Shown: positions 62,842-64,000 of the stretch, one piece after another
Position numbering within the stretch: position 1 is the stretch's first letter
Layout: each line of letters starts with the position of its first letter
Source of the DNA: JAJDXO01 sp965213765
Lineage (GTDB): Bacteria; Pseudomonadota; Alphaproteobacteria; Rhodospirillales; UBA2165
NCBI GenBank assembly: GCA_965213765.1
Contig: OZ243926.1
Coordinates: forward strand, 806,001-870,000
DNA: 64,000 nt
Direction of reading: 5' to 3'
The notes under the pieces: model-generated
The model's database searches: none
Told to the model about the DNA's origin: nothing
What the model saw: the letters and a program-made list of their open reading frames with translations, nothing else
Made by a program: the position numbers and the translations under genes

Positions 62842-63943
62842 GGGTCAGAACCCTTTGGATGTTTCCGGGCATTTCCGGAAAATCGGCGCTCAGTTTGTCG
62901 AAGGTGGCACAGGCATCCTTATTCTGCTTAAGGCCGATCAGCGACATGCCGAGCTTCAGGAGTGAATCGGCCGCCTTTGACCCTTTCGGATTCTTCTGGA
63001 ACCCGGTCAGGAACTCGTTGGCCGCAGTGCGGTAATCTCCTCGAACATAGTGGGTCTCACCCAGCCAATAGCGCGCATTGGCCGCCAATTTGTCGTTCGG
63101 ATGGGCGCCCAGGAATTCCTCGAAGGCCGTCGCCGCTTTGTTGTAGTCCGCTTGCCTGAGAAGCGAAAACGCGAACCGGTACCGGGCGCGCGGCGTCCCG
63201 GGGGGGAGGATCGCCGCCGGCGCCGCTGCCTGCTGAGGGGCGGGCGCAGCCGCCGGCGCCACGGCGGCAGGTTGTGCCGGCGGCGCCCGGGGTACCGGTG
63301 TGCCCGCCGGTGCCGATGCCGGAGAACCCGGGGCCTGCGGAACGCGGGCGAGGTCCGCCCCGGTGATGGTGCCGAGGGTCTGTGGCGCGCCGCTCCCGGT
63401 GATCGGTCCGCCTTGGGCGGCACCCGCGCTGACAGTGGCACTCTGAGGAACCCGGCCGAGCTGCGGCGGCGCGGCCGCCTGACCCGGCGCCACACCAGCC
63501 GGTGCGGCGGGACGGGCGGCCTCGAGGCTCGATAAGCGGAAGTCCACATCACTGATCAGTTTTTCGAGACGCTCGTTGATCTGGCGGAGCGTGTTGCCAA
63601 ACCCTTCCACCTGGCCGGTGAGGTCGCGGAGTTCGGCTTCGAATTGGGTGATCTTGGCCTGCACCCGGGCGGCATGGGCGGTCGAGGCGTCGGCGCCGGC
63701 AGGCGGCAACGGCGAGCGGCTGACCGGCGCGGGGGCGGCCGAAGGCGGGGGGCTCTCCCCGCGATAGACCTGGCGGTTGAGGGTGCCGATGTCGCGCTCC
63801 ATCCGTTCGAGCCGTTTGAGCAGGGCGTCCACCGCCGGATCCTGCGCGACCGCTGCGCTGCTCAGGACAATCGGCAGCCCCACCACCAGCGCCGCCGAAA
63901 CCGACATCAATCCATAGGAGAATTTGCTCATATTGCGCCCCAT
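62813..63943 (-). CDS. cpoB: Cell division coordinator CpoB (Tol-Pal system protein YbgF)
   Basis: Periplasmic protein that ties outer-membrane constriction to peptidoglycan synthesis. The 376 residues comprise a signal peptide (about residues 1-32, ending SSAAVAQ), a coiled coil (LLKRLERMERDIGTLNRQVY and again near FEAELRDLTGQVEGFGNTLR), a long Ala/Pro-rich linker (about residues 150-250) and a C-terminal TPR domain (YRFAFSLLRQADYNKAATAF onward). The linker is longer than in E. coli. ATG 63943 or 63931 may start it. tol-pal genes should lie to the right of the window. Confidence 0.93.
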   Translation of the reverse strand: MGRNMSKFSYGLMSVSAALVVGLPIVLSSAAVAQDPAVDALLKRLERMERDIGTLNRQVYRGESPPPSAAPAPVSRSPLPPAGADASTAHAARVQAKITQFEAELRDLTGQVEGFGNTLRQINERLEKLISDVDFRLSSLEAARPAAPAGVAPGQAAAPPQLGRVPQSATVSAGAAQGGPITGSGAPQTLGTITGADLARVPQAPGSPASAPAGTPVPRAPPAQPAAVAPAAAPAPQQAAAPAAILPPGTPRARYRFAFSLLRQADYNKAATAFEEFLGAHPNDKLAANARYWLGETHYVRGDYRTAANEFLTGFQKNPKGSKAADSLLKLGMSLIGLKQNKDACATFDKLSADFPEMPGNIQRVLTRERARAECG

Positions 63944-63945
63944 CC

Positions 63946-63990
63946 CTCAGGCCGAATCACCTCAGGCCGAATCACCTCAGGCCGAATCAC
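63946..63990. repeat. Three tandem 15-bp repeats
   Basis: CTCAGGCCGAATCAC occurs three times without difference (63946-63960, 63961-63975, 63976-63990), 3 bp before the cpoB start on the coding side. It spans the ribosome-site region, so copy number could affect cpoB translation. Confidence 0.85.
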
Positions 63991-64000
63991 TTCACGCCAG

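Overview
The window looks like a chromosomal segment of a GC-rich alphaproteobacterium, most likely a Rhodospirillales-type organism. This rests on gene order (radA-cvpA-purF-SDR, a YfgM-like gene-bamB-der, serC-serA, cpoB-tilS-ftsH-folP-glmM-thiD), TRAP and oligopeptide-type transporters, and a CULT-domain protein of the Magnetospirillum type. No tRNA, rRNA or CRISPR array was seen. The left (about 1-14.4 kb) and right (about 51.8-64 kb) ends are ordinary, well-packed chromosome; the middle is a mosaic of catabolic operons, insertion sequences, repeats and broken genes.

Left end: DNA repair (radA), membrane protein cvpA, purine synthesis (purF), an SDR oxidoreductase, then an envelope and ribosome-assembly group (YfgM-like, bamB, der). 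A cereblon-like CULT-domain protein follows der directly. On the minus strand lies a form II aerobic CO dehydrogenase-like cluster, coxS-coxL-coxM-MoxR ATPase-VWA protein.

Middle left (14.4-20.5 kb): an integrase remnant, a 5'-truncated TRAP permease abutting a 5'-truncated ERG4/ERG24-type reductase, a Baeyer-Villiger monooxygenase, an 854-bp IS427-type element that split a 22-bp tandem repeat, and an orphan TRAP receptor.

Catabolic island (20.5-36.5 kb): a minus-strand operon (LLM flavin monooxygenase, CMD protein, alpha/beta hydrolase, amidohydrolase) diverges from a LysR regulator. A plus-strand operon follows (CMD-like, cupin, two-subunit TPP decarboxylase), then a MarR regulator, an oligopeptide-type ABC importer without ATPases, and a second enzyme operon (GST, HD-like, TPP lyase, cupin, aldo/keto reductase). 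A shared palindrome, GCTAATTATTAGC, links the LysR region with the plus-strand operon. The substrate is unknown; the gene set fits oxidative and decarboxylating breakdown of a ring compound or ketone.

Middle right (36.5-51.8 kb): an IS5-type element inside a dispersed palindromic repeat, serC-serA, another CMD protein, an orphan TAXI receptor, and a decaying restriction island (Mrr-like remnant, frameshifted hsdR, GIY-YIG gene, hsdM and hsdS fused by deletion). An FAD monooxygenase, an acetyltransferase and a frameshifted LamG-like gene follow.

Right end (minus strand): an SLC13 carrier with a tartrate/isopropylmalate-type dehydrogenase, AlaX, a PLP dehydratase, thiD, glmM, folP, ftsH, tilS and cpoB. 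Several single-base lesions in mid-window genes could be real decay or consensus errors; raw reads would decide.
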